Source: Fidelibacterota bacterium UBA1134 (GTDB lineage: Bacteria; Fidelibacterota; Marinisomatia; Marinisomatales; S15-B10). From it: a DNA stretch of 18,522 nucleotides. The position numbers and the translations under genes are program-made. Under the pieces are notes generated by a model. It worked only from the letters and a program-made list of their open reading frames with translations, ran no database searches and was not told the DNA's origin. Each line of letters begins with the position of its first letter. Within the stretch, counting starts at the first letter, position 1. The stretch lies in contig DCAL01000079.1 in NCBI GenBank assembly GCA_002311975.1, positions 32,412-50,933 of the forward strand, given 5' to 3'. Positions 6,105 to 13,313 of this stretch are shown here, piece after piece.

Positions 6105-7055
6105 ATGGACATAAGAAAAGAAGTTCAGCAAGCCGAATCCCTTATAAGAGACTACATCCGCGAAACGCCGGTGGAGGTTTCCCACTGTCTCAGTGATGCT
6201 ACCGGGGCAGGGGTTAACTTCAAGTGTGAAAACCTGCAGTATACCGGCTCCTTCAAATTCCGCGGCGCCGTCAACAAGATGCTCTCTCTTACCAATGAAG
6301 AGCGAAGGCGAGGAGTGGTAGCAGCGTCCACCGGCAATCACGGCATGGCAGTTGCGCTTGCTATGAAGAAGCTTGGGACAGGGGGCGTTGTGTTCGTCCC
6401 GCACGGTGCGTCCACAACAAAGGTGAGCGCCATCGAGACATACGGTGCCGAGGTTCGTTATCACGGCGACGACTGTGTGGAAGCGGAAGCGTTCGCCCGT
6501 CATTATGCCCATGAAAACGAAATGACCTATGTTTCTCCCTATAACGATGCGAGGATTATCGGCGGGCAGGGGACGGTGGGCGTGGAACTTGAACGGCAAC
6601 TTAACAAGATCGACGCAGTCTTTGTCGCTCTCGGCGGAGGCGGTCTCATCACTGGCATTGCCGGCTACATGAAGTCAGAGAACCCTAGAATAAGGATTAT
6701 AGGCTGTTCACCGCAAAATTCACCCGTCATGATTGAATCTATCAAAGCGGGCAAGATCGTAGAGATGGAATCAAAGCCGACCCTTTCTGACGGCACGGCC
6801 GGCGGAATCGAAGAGGGGGCCATCACATTAAACCTTTGCCGTGAACTGATGGATGATACTGTTCTTGTTACCGAAGACGAGATAGCCTCGGCACTGCGTC
6901 AGTTTATGGAGAAGCACCACATGCTCATCGAAGGGTCAGCCGCCGTGGCCATCGCCGCCTTCCTGAAGCAGGCTGAGACGTGGACCGGAAAGCGCGTGGT
7001 TATCGTGCTCTGCGGCGCCAATATCAGTCTCAAAACGTTGAAGGAGATTCTGTGA
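6105..7055 (+). CDS. PLP-dependent threonine/serine dehydratase-like enzyme
   Basis: 316 residues from ATG 6105. Fold-type II PLP motifs are intact: the Schiff-base lysine K51 in TGSFKFRGA, STGNHGMAVA binding the substrate carboxylate, and the phosphate loop GGGGLITGIAG. There is no C-terminal ACT regulatory domain, so it is the short catabolic type. The family includes threonine/serine ammonia-lyase, serine racemase and EutB of hydroxyectoine utilisation. Pairing with a cyclodeaminase-family gene resembles eutB-eutC, but the sequence alone does not fix the substrate. The frame continues upstream to an ATG at 6018; I prefer 6105 because the family's N-terminus aligns there. No Shine-Dalgarno is visible. 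Its stop overlaps the next start (GTGA). Confidence 0.9.
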   Translation: MDIRKEVQQAESLIRDYIRETPVEVSHCLSDATGAGVNFKCENLQYTGSFKFRGAVNKMLSLTNEERRRGVVAASTGNHGMAVALAMKKLGTGGVVFVPHGASTTKVSAIETYGAEVRYHGDDCVEAEAFARHYAHENEMTYVSPYNDARIIGGQGTVGVELERQLNKIDAVFVALGGGGLITGIAGYMKSENPRIRIIGCSPQNSPVMIESIKAGKIVEMESKPTLSDGTAGGIEEGAITLNLCRELMDDTVLVTEDEIASALRQFMEKHHMLIEGSAAVAIAAFLKQAETWTGKRVVIVLCGANISLKTLKEIL

Positions 7056-8041
7056 AAGTCTTTACGCTGAAAGAGATTAAAGCGGTTCTTCCCGGGATAG
7101 ACCTGATTCCTCTCATTGAGGAAGGATTTGCGGCCTACTCACAAGGGCGGGCTGTTGTCCCTCCCGTTGGCGAACTCATTTTGAAGGATCCGCCCGGAGA
7201 CGTCCATATCAAGTACGGCTATATCGAGGGAGAAGACTATTTTGTCATCAAGATCGCCTCTGGCTTTCTTGATAATCAGAAACTCGACCTGCCTTCCGGC
7301 AACGGTATGATGTTGCTTTTCAGACAGGAAACAGGTGAGCCGGTCTGTCTGCTTTACGACGAAGTATATCTTACCGATATCCGCACAGCCGTGGCGGGAG
7401 CCATCGTGGCGAAGTATCTCGCGCCGCAGAATGTTGAAAGAATCGGCATTGTGGGCACGGGCAATCAGGCGAGGTTGCAGCTTGCGTATCTGAAAGGTGT
7501 GGTGGACTGCCGGCACGTTTTGGTCTGGGGGAGGAGCGAAGAGAAAAAGCAACTCTACTCGAGAGAGATGGCTCAGAAGGGGTTCACTGTTGAGGCGTGC
7601 AATGAAATATCTGAACTGGCTGAGGCAAGCAATCTAGTCATCACCACAACCTCAGCTACTGCGCCCCTGCTCACCGCCGATCTGATAACTCCCGGAACAC
7701 ACATTACCGCCATGGGCTCCGACACCGTAGGGAAGCGGGAGTTGGACGGCGTAATCCTCGGGCAAGCTGATCTTGTTGTGGCTGACAGCATCAGTCAGTG
7801 CCGCGAGCGGGGAGAGATCGCATGGGCCTTGCGTGAGGGTGACATTCAGGAAGATGATCTGGTTGAGTTGGGTGACGTCCTTTCAGGCTCTCATGCAGGT
7901 CGCCAGTCAGACGATCAGACAACAGTGGCGGACCTCACAGGAGTGGCCGTGCAGGACATTCAGATTGCGAGAGCGGTCTATGAAGCCTTACATAACAAAC
8001 CTGATGAAAGAGCGAAAAATCCCTCGCCCTTATCATCCTAA
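7052..8041 (+). CDS. Ornithine cyclodeaminase/mu-crystallin family protein
   Basis: 329 residues from GTG 7052, with AAGGAG (7040-7045) at ideal distance and a 4-nt overlap with the dehydratase stop. The N-terminal part contains VHIKYGYI and VIKIASGF (K54, K67), at the positions of substrate-binding and catalytic lysines of the family. The Rossmann domain carries IGIVGTGNQARLQLAYL (NAD(P) site). TDIRTAVAGA and ADSISQCRERGEI are also family features. Members include ornithine cyclodeaminase, alanine dehydrogenase, ketimine reductase, SbnB and EutC of ectoine utilisation. The coupling with a threonine-dehydratase-type gene points to a EutC-like or imino-acid role, as inference. The last six residues and the stop are encoded by a repeat element (8021-8137). 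Confidence 0.9.
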   Translation: MKVFTLKEIKAVLPGIDLIPLIEEGFAAYSQGRAVVPPVGELILKDPPGDVHIKYGYIEGEDYFVIKIASGFLDNQKLDLPSGNGMMLLFRQETGEPVCLLYDEVYLTDIRTAVAGAIVAKYLAPQNVERIGIVGTGNQARLQLAYLKGVVDCRHVLVWGRSEEKKQLYSREMAQKGFTVEACNEISELAEASNLVITTTSATAPLLTADLITPGTHITAMGSDTVGKRELDGVILGQADLVVADSISQCRERGEIAWALREGDIQEDDLVELGDVLSGSHAGRQSDDQTTVADLTGVAVQDIQIARAVYEALHNKPDERAKNPSPLSS

Positions 8042-8137
8042 CCTTCTCCCATCAAGCGAGAAGGAATTTTCCCGCATTTGGGAGGTCTTATGAGGTCTGT
8101 CCTCTCCACCGGTGGGAGAGGATTTAGAGAGGGGGGG
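8021..8137. repeat. Composite palindromic repeat at gene 3' end
   Basis: Two hairpins of similar C-rich/G-rich type lie in opposite orientation: CCTTCTC (8042-8048) with GAGAAGG (8058-8064), and TCCTCTCC (8100-8107) with GGAGAGGA (8115-8122), the latter around ACCGGTG. The outer flanks, CCCTCGCCCTTATCATCCTAA and TTTAGAGAGGGGGGG, are roughly inverse. The whole looks like the widespread CCCTCACCCTAACCCTCTCCC-type intergenic repeat, although copy number cannot be judged here. AATTTT follows the first hairpin, which might therefore also work as a weak terminator. Confidence 0.6.
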
Positions 8138-8167
8138 ACTGAATCAACTCAATGACGGAGGAGCAGC

Positions 8168-9295
8168 ATGAAGTTTGAAACCTTTGAACTGGAACGATAC
8201 ATGTCCGCCTGGGAGAATGTGGTGGATTACAACCTGTCGGAGAGCGGCGTTCATCCCCTTTCCCTGAATGATATTCTGACGGCCGAGGAACTGGACGAAC
8301 TGAGTGAAATGGAACTCCTCTATTGCCAGGCCAACGGCACCGAGACGTTGCGCAGCGCCATATGCGGACTCTATCCGCATGCCACACCGGATAATATTCT
8401 GGTGACAAACGGATCAGCCGAAGCCAACTTTCTCACTATCATGACCCTGCTTGAGCCCGGCGATGAACTGATCTATATGATGCCCAACTACCTCCAGATA
8501 TGGGGCTTCGGCAGGAGTCTCGGTGTGGATGTCAAGCCGATCCGGTTGAAGGACGATCACAACTGGCAGATAGATGTTGACGAACTGGCGTCGCTCATCA
8601 CACCGAAGACCAAGATGATTTCTGTCTGTAATCCTAACAATCCCACTGGCGCTGTCATGGACAGTGATATCATGATGAGAGTGAGAGAACTTGCCCGCGA
8701 GCATGATCTGTGGCTGCATTCTGACGAAGTGTATCGTGGCGTGGAACTTTCCGGCGAGGAGTCACCCTCCTTTTATGCCGGAGACGAGATGGACATCGTC
8801 GTTGCCGGCCTCTCCAAAGCTTATCGTCTGCCCGGACTCCGCCTCGGCTGGATTGTGGGCAATCCGGACTTTGTCTGGAAGGCGTGGAGTCTTCACGATT
8901 ATACGACAATTTCCATCGGTACGCTGAGTGACTGGGTCGCCTCACGTATTCTTCAGCCGCAGAGGCGAACGGCTTTGCTGTCGGACGTACACGAATTCTT
9001 GCGCACCAATCTGAAGATTCTGCAAGGGTGGGTTGATGATCAGGACGGTCTCTTCAGCTTTACGCCGCCGCAAGCCGCTGCCATCGCCTTCTTGCACTGC
9101 CATCTTGATGGAGGTTCAGTGGAACTCATTGAAAGGATCCGGGATGAGCAGAGCGTTCTGGTGATGCCGGGCAAGTGGTTCGGCATGGAGAACTACATCC
9201 GCGTCGGCTACGGCACACCGCCGGACTACCTGAAAGCCGGTCTGGAGAGAATGGCGCAGACGCTCAGCGGCCTTCGAATTGAGGCTGCGGCCTGA
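8168..9295 (+). CDS. PLP-dependent aminotransferase, class I/II
   Basis: 375 residues. Fold-type I motifs are in order: substrate/cofactor loop NGSAEANFLTI, CNPNNPTGAV, the Asp that binds the pyridine nitrogen in LWLHSDEVYRG, the Schiff-base lysine K217 in AGLSKAYRLPGLRLGW, and a C-terminal Arg in ENYIRVGYG for the substrate carboxylate. The N-terminus (FELERYMSAWENVVDYNLSESGVHPLSL) belongs to a subgroup usually annotated only as 'aminotransferase class I/II'. Substrate unknown. GGAGGAG precedes the ATG at 8168. It lies 126 bp after the cyclodeaminase-family gene, across a repeat element, so co-transcription is plausible but not certain. Confidence 0.9.
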   Translation: MKFETFELERYMSAWENVVDYNLSESGVHPLSLNDILTAEELDELSEMELLYCQANGTETLRSAICGLYPHATPDNILVTNGSAEANFLTIMTLLEPGDELIYMMPNYLQIWGFGRSLGVDVKPIRLKDDHNWQIDVDELASLITPKTKMISVCNPNNPTGAVMDSDIMMRVRELAREHDLWLHSDEVYRGVELSGEESPSFYAGDEMDIVVAGLSKAYRLPGLRLGWIVGNPDFVWKAWSLHDYTTISIGTLSDWVASRILQPQRRTALLSDVHEFLRTNLKILQGWVDDQDGLFSFTPPQAAAIAFLHCHLDGGSVELIERIRDEQSVLVMPGKWFGMENYIRVGYGTPPDYLKAGLERMAQTLSGLRIEAAA

Positions 9296-9356
9296 AGAGC
9301 GTGACAGTTACAGTTTAGGGCTTATTCGCATCCTTCAGGGTTCCCACCGAATTCTT

Positions 9357-9386
9357 TTGAATGTACTCTCCGATAGGGAGTAAATT
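9357..9386 (+). promoter_or_regulatory. Candidate tRNA-Arg promoter
   Basis: TTGAAT (9357-9362) and TAAATT (9381-9386) with an 18-bp spacer. The predicted start, about 9393, lies just before a truncated copy of the tRNA 5' end (9399-9410) and 80 bp before the intact tRNA, so both would be in one precursor. Consensus match by eye. Confidence 0.4.
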
Positions 9387-9393
9387 CGCCCGC

Positions 9394-9410
9394 AAAATGC
9401 CCCGGTAGCT
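9394..9410 (+). repeat. Partial duplicate of tRNA-Arg 5' end
   Basis: AAAATGCCCCGGTAGCT is repeated exactly at 9468-9484, where it runs into the real tRNA. The first copy includes 12 nt of tRNA (GCCCCGGTAGCT) and then passes into a palindrome instead of the D-loop. The offset of 74 nt equals the length of the tRNA without CCA, suggesting a decayed tandem tRNA copy or a replacement event. Confidence 0.7.
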
Positions 9411-9427
9411 TCCCGATAGAATCGGGA
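9411..9427. repeat. Dispersed palindrome, copy 2
   Basis: TCCCGAT-AGA-ATCGGGA, perfect 7-bp arms. It abuts the truncated tRNA-Arg fragment with no spacer. The same arms occur at 1350-1367 and 14637-14653. Its right arm can also pair with a second TCCCG downstream (about 9441-9445). Confidence 0.7.
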
Positions 9428-9472
9428 CAGGCGGTTTCGCTCCCGGGATAAGATGAAGATTTCTTTGAAAAT

Positions 9473-9549
9473 GCCCCGGTAGCTCAACCGGACAGAGCAT
9501 CGGCCTTCTAAGCCGAGGGTTACAGGTTCGAGTCCTGTCCGGGGTACCA
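9473..9549 (+). tRNA. tRNA-Arg (anticodon TCT)
   Basis: Complete cloverleaf. The acceptor stem is GCCCCGG/CCGGGGT (six Watson-Crick pairs plus a terminal G-U), the D-arm GCTC...GAGC, and the anticodon stem TCGGC/GCCGA with loop CTTCTAA, giving anticodon TCT. The T-arm is ACAGG-TTCGAGT-CCTGT and the discriminator base A. The CCA end is encoded (9547-9549), unlike tRNA-Pro in this window. Confidence 0.96.
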
Positions 9550-9597
9550 ATCTACGTTGCCCGTGGGCAACTACGATTGGCTTGCCAATCGTAGTTG
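9547..9597. repeat. Nested, competing hairpins after tRNA-Arg
   Basis: CAACTACGATTGG (9568-9580) and CCAATCGTAGTTG (9585-9597) form a perfect 13-bp stem with loop CTTG. The same middle arm can instead pair imperfectly with CCAATCTACGTTGCCC, which begins in the CCA of the tRNA at 9547. Three related arms therefore allow two exclusive folds. No T-run follows. Downstream of 9610 the GC content drops sharply. Confidence 0.6.
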
Positions 9598-9621
9598 CTT
9601 CGGTGGCGACCCGCATTGTCA

Positions 9622-10086
9622 ATGTCCAGTCTTGATAGTAGTATGAACAGCGTTTCAGCGGTATTCACAACGGATTTCTACAAGCGATTTAAGCCGTCAG
9701 CTGATGATTATCGATGTCTTTTGATAGCACGACTAATCACCGGAATTGTAGGTTTGAGTAGTTTGGGTTTTGCATTAATGATGGCAACTTGGGATATCCA
9801 ATCTCTATGGGAGGAGTTCATGAAATATATAGGTCTGCTAGGTGGAGGTCTTGGCGGCTTTTTTATATTAAGTATTTTTACACGGAGTGCGTATTCACGC
9901 AGAATGATGATGGGCCTTCTATTTAGCATAATTATTTAGTATTTTATTTACTCAAATGATATTGTGGACGGCGTAATGATTGCAGTAACCGGAATGACTT
10001 CGTGCATCTTAATCTGGTATTTATCCAGTATAGTTATGCCAATTGAAAATAGATACTTGACTGGGCTGACATTCCGAGATCAATAA
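9622..10086 (+). pseudogene. Remnant of a sodium:solute symporter (SSS family)
   Basis: The reading frame from 9622 starts MSSLDSSMNSVSAVFTTDFYKRF. This is the conserved internal SSS motif of transporters for sugars, sialic acid or amino acids, normally preceded by several hundred residues that are absent here. Hydrophobic segments follow, then an in-frame TAG at 9937-9939. Beyond it the same frame stays open to TAA at 10084-10086, with another hydrophobic stretch (MIAVTGMTSCILIWYLSSIV) and the family-like end NRYLTGLTFRDQ. The gene therefore lacks its 5' part and carries a nonsense codon. The break at about 9610-9622 coincides with the hairpin cluster after tRNA-Arg. It was probably the uptake system linked to the glycosidase genes downstream. 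Confidence 0.8.
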
Positions 10087-10114
10087 TTCGCTACCTAATT
10101 GATGAATTGTTATT

Positions 10115-11935
10115 TTGAATAACTTGAAAGACACAGTGAAAAAGAAAAAATATATTTTTAAAAAGGGACGTCGAAAATTCCTGAAGTCTACCGTTATTGC
10201 TCCGGCTGCTTCCTTTGGTGGTTTCATTTTCTTGAATGAAAAGGAATCATTTCCCCATGATTCCAGATTATCTGATAAAAATTCACCATTTAAAGGAGAG
10301 AAATTATATAACGGTATTCAGTTGCCTGAAAAATGGCCTCCTAGAAATATGAGACCTAATTCTTATGATCCAATGCCCGTTCATTATTTGTCCTTCCCGC
10401 CTGCCATTATACCAATTGATGTTGGTCGTCAATTATTTGTCGATGATTTCTTAGTTGAAAAAACAAATTTATACCGGACTTTTCATCAACCTATTAAGCA
10501 TGAAGCTAATCCTTTGTTGGTCCCGAAAACGAATGCGGAAATAAATAATGGTTACTGTCCAATGGCAGCACCTTTTTCAGATGGCTGTTTTTATGATCCC
10601 AAAGATCAGTTATTCAAAATGTGGTATATGGCCGGTTGGTTCGATGGTACTGCTTTGGCTACAAGCCAAGATGGTATCAATTGGCATCGTCCGAAATTTG
10701 ACGTTGTACCCGGAACCAATTTGATTCTTCCTAAAGCAGGAGTTCGTGACGGGGTTTCATTATGGATTGACCATGAATCCACAGAACCTTCTGAAAGATA
10801 TAAGATGTATCGTTTTGAACGGAAGGGGAAGTTGGGAGGGAAACTGAAAGATGGTGCAGGATATATATTAACAAGTGCTGACGGAATTCATTGGAATTGG
10901 CGAGGTCAAATAGGAAAGACTGGTGATAATTCCACGTTCTTTTACAATCCGTTCCGGGGGAAATGGGTTTTTACTGTAAGGGCTTTTGGGCGAGCTGCTC
11001 CTCCGTGGAATCCCTATACATGGAATGAGAAACAATCAAATGGCCGAGCAAGGTCTTACTGGGAAAATGAAGATTTCCTTGAAGCTATTGGAGGATGGAA
11101 AGATTTCAAACCTGTGTTTTGGCTGGGAATGGATCGACAGGATAAGAAGAGGTCTAATTATCAAATAGGAAGGGAACCTCAATTATATAAACTAGATGCT
11201 GTAGGCTATGAAAGCTTGATGATTGGTTTGATACAGGTTCATTACGGTCCTCCAAACACTGAATGTCAGAAAGAAGGGTTCCCAAAATTAACAGAATTAC
11301 AATTAGCCTACAGTAGAGACGGGTTTCATTGGGATCGAACCAACAGAGAGACCTTTATCGGTGCGACCCTCAGGAAGAACAGTTGGCAAAGGGCATATGT
11401 CCATTCTGTAGGCGGTGTCTGTAATATTGTCGGAGACAAATTATATTTCTATTATTCTGCTTTTAGAGGAGATGAAACTAATCGAAATAATATCCAATTC
11501 TGGAATGGTATGTATGCAAATGCATCAACTGGACTGGCAGTATTAAGAAGAGATGGTTTTGCTTCAATGGATGCTGATAATCAAGAACGGATTTTGTTGA
11601 CAAGGAAGCTTTCATACAGTGGAAAATATCTATTTGTCAACGTTGATGGGTCAAAGGGTCAATTGTTTGCCGAAATTTGCGATCAATTTGGATATCCTAT
11701 TGAGGGGTATGAAAGGGAAAACAGTATTCCTGTAAGCGTTGATAGTGCCAAGAAGATGATGGTTTGGAAAAGACATGAAGAACTTGATGCTATAAAAGAC
11801 CAGCCCATTCGAATAAAATTCTTTGCTAAGAATCTTCAATTGTACGCTTTTTGGATTAGCCCCAAAAGAAATGGTGTTAGTCATGGCAGTAATGCAGCGG
11901 GGGGACCTGGATTATCGGGTTATTGGAATACTTAG
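10115..11935 (+). CDS. Tat-exported beta-propeller protein, glycosidase-like
   Basis: 606 residues. The N-terminus carries a twin-arginine signal, GRRKFLKSTVIAPAASFGGF (RR at 19-20). The body has the layout of five-bladed propeller enzymes of the GH32/GH43/GH68 type: QLFVDDFLVEK near 105-117, FYDPKDQLFKMWYMAGW near 157-175, and repeated 'S.DG..W' blade motifs (SQDGINWHRP ~184, SADGIHWNW ~253, SRDGFHWDR ~400). Similar planctomycete and verrucomicrobial proteins are annotated as 'glycosyl hydrolase' with no proven substrate. The acidic catalytic residues cannot be assigned by eye. The start is TTG at 10115, with no good Shine-Dalgarno, so it is uncertain by a few codons. The gene is low in GC (23 of 60 bases at 10381-10440). 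Confidence 0.78.
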   Translation: MNNLKDTVKKKKYIFKKGRRKFLKSTVIAPAASFGGFIFLNEKESFPHDSRLSDKNSPFKGEKLYNGIQLPEKWPPRNMRPNSYDPMPVHYLSFPPAIIPIDVGRQLFVDDFLVEKTNLYRTFHQPIKHEANPLLVPKTNAEINNGYCPMAAPFSDGCFYDPKDQLFKMWYMAGWFDGTALATSQDGINWHRPKFDVVPGTNLILPKAGVRDGVSLWIDHESTEPSERYKMYRFERKGKLGGKLKDGAGYILTSADGIHWNWRGQIGKTGDNSTFFYNPFRGKWVFTVRAFGRAAPPWNPYTWNEKQSNGRARSYWENEDFLEAIGGWKDFKPVFWLGMDRQDKKRSNYQIGREPQLYKLDAVGYESLMIGLIQVHYGPPNTECQKEGFPKLTELQLAYSRDGFHWDRTNRETFIGATLRKNSWQRAYVHSVGGVCNIVGDKLYFYYSAFRGDETNRNNIQFWNGMYANASTGLAVLRRDGFASMDADNQERILLTRKLSYSGKYLFVNVDGSKGQLFAEICDQFGYPIEGYERENSIPVSVDSAKKMMVWKRHEELDAIKDQPIRIKFFAKNLQLYAFWISPKRNGVSHGSNAAGGPGLSGYWNT

Positions 11936-12125
11936 TTGTGATTTAATTAATTCAAAACTCTGATTTTATCCATATAGATGCATACTCTTCATCCTATAAT
12001 TGAAACTGTTAACACGATCTTTGGCCTGGACAGTAAACTTGAGAGTTTTTTGTTTCAGTTACCATTGTGGAGTTATAATGAATTCTAAATCTGTGTCAAT
12101 GGGATGATGAAGAAGGAGAAATAAG
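11936..12125. other. Intergenic region between the two glycosidase genes
   Basis: 190 bp of AT-rich sequence. AAAACTCT (about 11954-11961) and AGAGTTTT (about 12043-12050) are inverse to each other. The second is followed by TTGTTTC, so AACT-TGAG-AGTTTTTT may be a weak terminator. Short open frames exist on both strands (36 codons from 11978 on plus; about 30 codons ending near 11973 on minus), without start signals or recognised homology. GAAGGAG near the right end is the ribosome binding site of the next gene. Confidence 0.4.
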
Positions 12126-13247
12126 TTGAAAATTAGAATGATAATTATGATTCGAAATACTCTGATTTTACAATTGCTCAGCACAGTACTTTTTGTACAG
12201 GGATGTACCAGTACAAATGAGGAAATAAAATCTTCAATTGATCCAAGAATTAGGCCGGTTTGGTCTATAGAGAAAGCGCAAAGGTGGTATGCCGAACAGG
12301 AATGGATTGTAGGAGCGAACTTTACTCCAAGCACTGCCATCAATCAGATTGAATTTTGGCAAGAAGCAACTTATGACCCCGAAACTATTGACAGAGAATT
12401 GGGTTATGCTGCCGCCATTGGGTTCAATACCATGCGTGTTTACATACACTACCTTGTCTGGGCTCGCAATCCGAGAGGAATGAAAGAGCGTATGGAGAAT
12501 TTCCTCGATCTGTGTGAAAAAAATAGTATTCGTGTAATGTTTGTTCTCTTTGATGATTGCTGGAACGACAATCCCGATCTAGGAAAGCAGCCAGATCCAA
12601 AGCCTGGTGTACACAATTCCGGCTGGGTACAGTGTCCCGGTGGATCTCTGGTTGACGATGAATCGCTTTTTCCTGTATTGAAGGCATATACAAAGGACAT
12701 CTTGGATCATTTCAGACGTGATGATCGGGTGGTCATGTGGGACCTATACAACGAACCTGGAAACTCCGATATTCTTGAACGATCACTACCGCTTTTAAAA
12801 AATATTGTCAGTTGGGCAAGGCAGGTAGATGTAGAACAACCAATTACGGTTGGACTATGGAACTGGGGCGATAAATTTCGCAATTTCAATAAGTTTCAGG
12901 CTGAAAATTCTGATATAATCACTTTTCATCATTATAACAAGGTTGAACAGTTGAAGACAAAGATAGCCGAATTCAAAGAATTTGGTAGGCCTATGATATG
13001 TACAGAATACATGGCGAGGACCAGAAACAACACATTTCAGAGTCATCTACCTATATTCAAACAGGAAAATATCGGTGCCATCAACTGGGGATTAGTGAGT
13101 GGGAAGACAAATACAATTTATATGTGGGATTCAGTATATACATCCGAGCCGAACCTCTGGTTTCACGATGTTTTCCGGCAGGATGGAACGCCTTATGACG
13201 AGTCTGAAACAGACTTGATCCGTCATCTAATATCCACCTCTAAGTAA
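12126..13247 (+). CDS. TIM-barrel glycoside hydrolase lipoprotein (GH5/clan GH-A-like)
   Basis: 373 residues. A hydrophobic leader ends in lipobox VQGC (Cys27), so the protein is probably membrane-anchored outside the cytoplasm. The barrel shows clan GH-A landmarks: GFNTMRVYIHYLVW near the second strand, VMFVLFDDCW, the acid/base E210 in WDLYNEPGN, FHHYN, and the nucleophile E294 in MICTEYMAR, then INWGLVSGKT. Relatives are often labelled beta-xylanase, cellulase or mannanase, but the substrate cannot be read from sequence. The start is TTG with AAGGAG 7 nt upstream, which is convincing. It shares the low GC of the propeller gene and probably works with it on the same glycan. Confidence 0.85.
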   Translation: MKIRMIIMIRNTLILQLLSTVLFVQGCTSTNEEIKSSIDPRIRPVWSIEKAQRWYAEQEWIVGANFTPSTAINQIEFWQEATYDPETIDRELGYAAAIGFNTMRVYIHYLVWARNPRGMKERMENFLDLCEKNSIRVMFVLFDDCWNDNPDLGKQPDPKPGVHNSGWVQCPGGSLVDDESLFPVLKAYTKDILDHFRRDDRVVMWDLYNEPGNSDILERSLPLLKNIVSWARQVDVEQPITVGLWNWGDKFRNFNKFQAENSDIITFHHYNKVEQLKTKIAEFKEFGRPMICTEYMARTRNNTFQSHLPIFKQENIGAINWGLVSGKTNTIYMWDSVYTSEPNLWFHDVFRQDGTPYDESETDLIRHLISTSK

Positions 13248-13313
13248 TTTAGTGTTGCTTGCTACATTACATTAAATTTCAATATTCGTTGATCTATTAA
13301 AGGAATTATTATA

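Noticed and set aside
5976..6599. N-terminal extension of the enoyl-CoA hydratase frame, which would give a 454-residue fusion
   Set aside because: This part is antisense to the well-supported dehydratase gene, lacks crotonase homology, and a good Shine-Dalgarno plus family-typical N-terminus marks the start at 5975.
11945..12060. Short frames on both strands between the two glycosidase genes (e.g. 36 codons from 11978)
   Set aside because: No start signal and no recognisable homology; too short to support as genes in AT-rich sequence.
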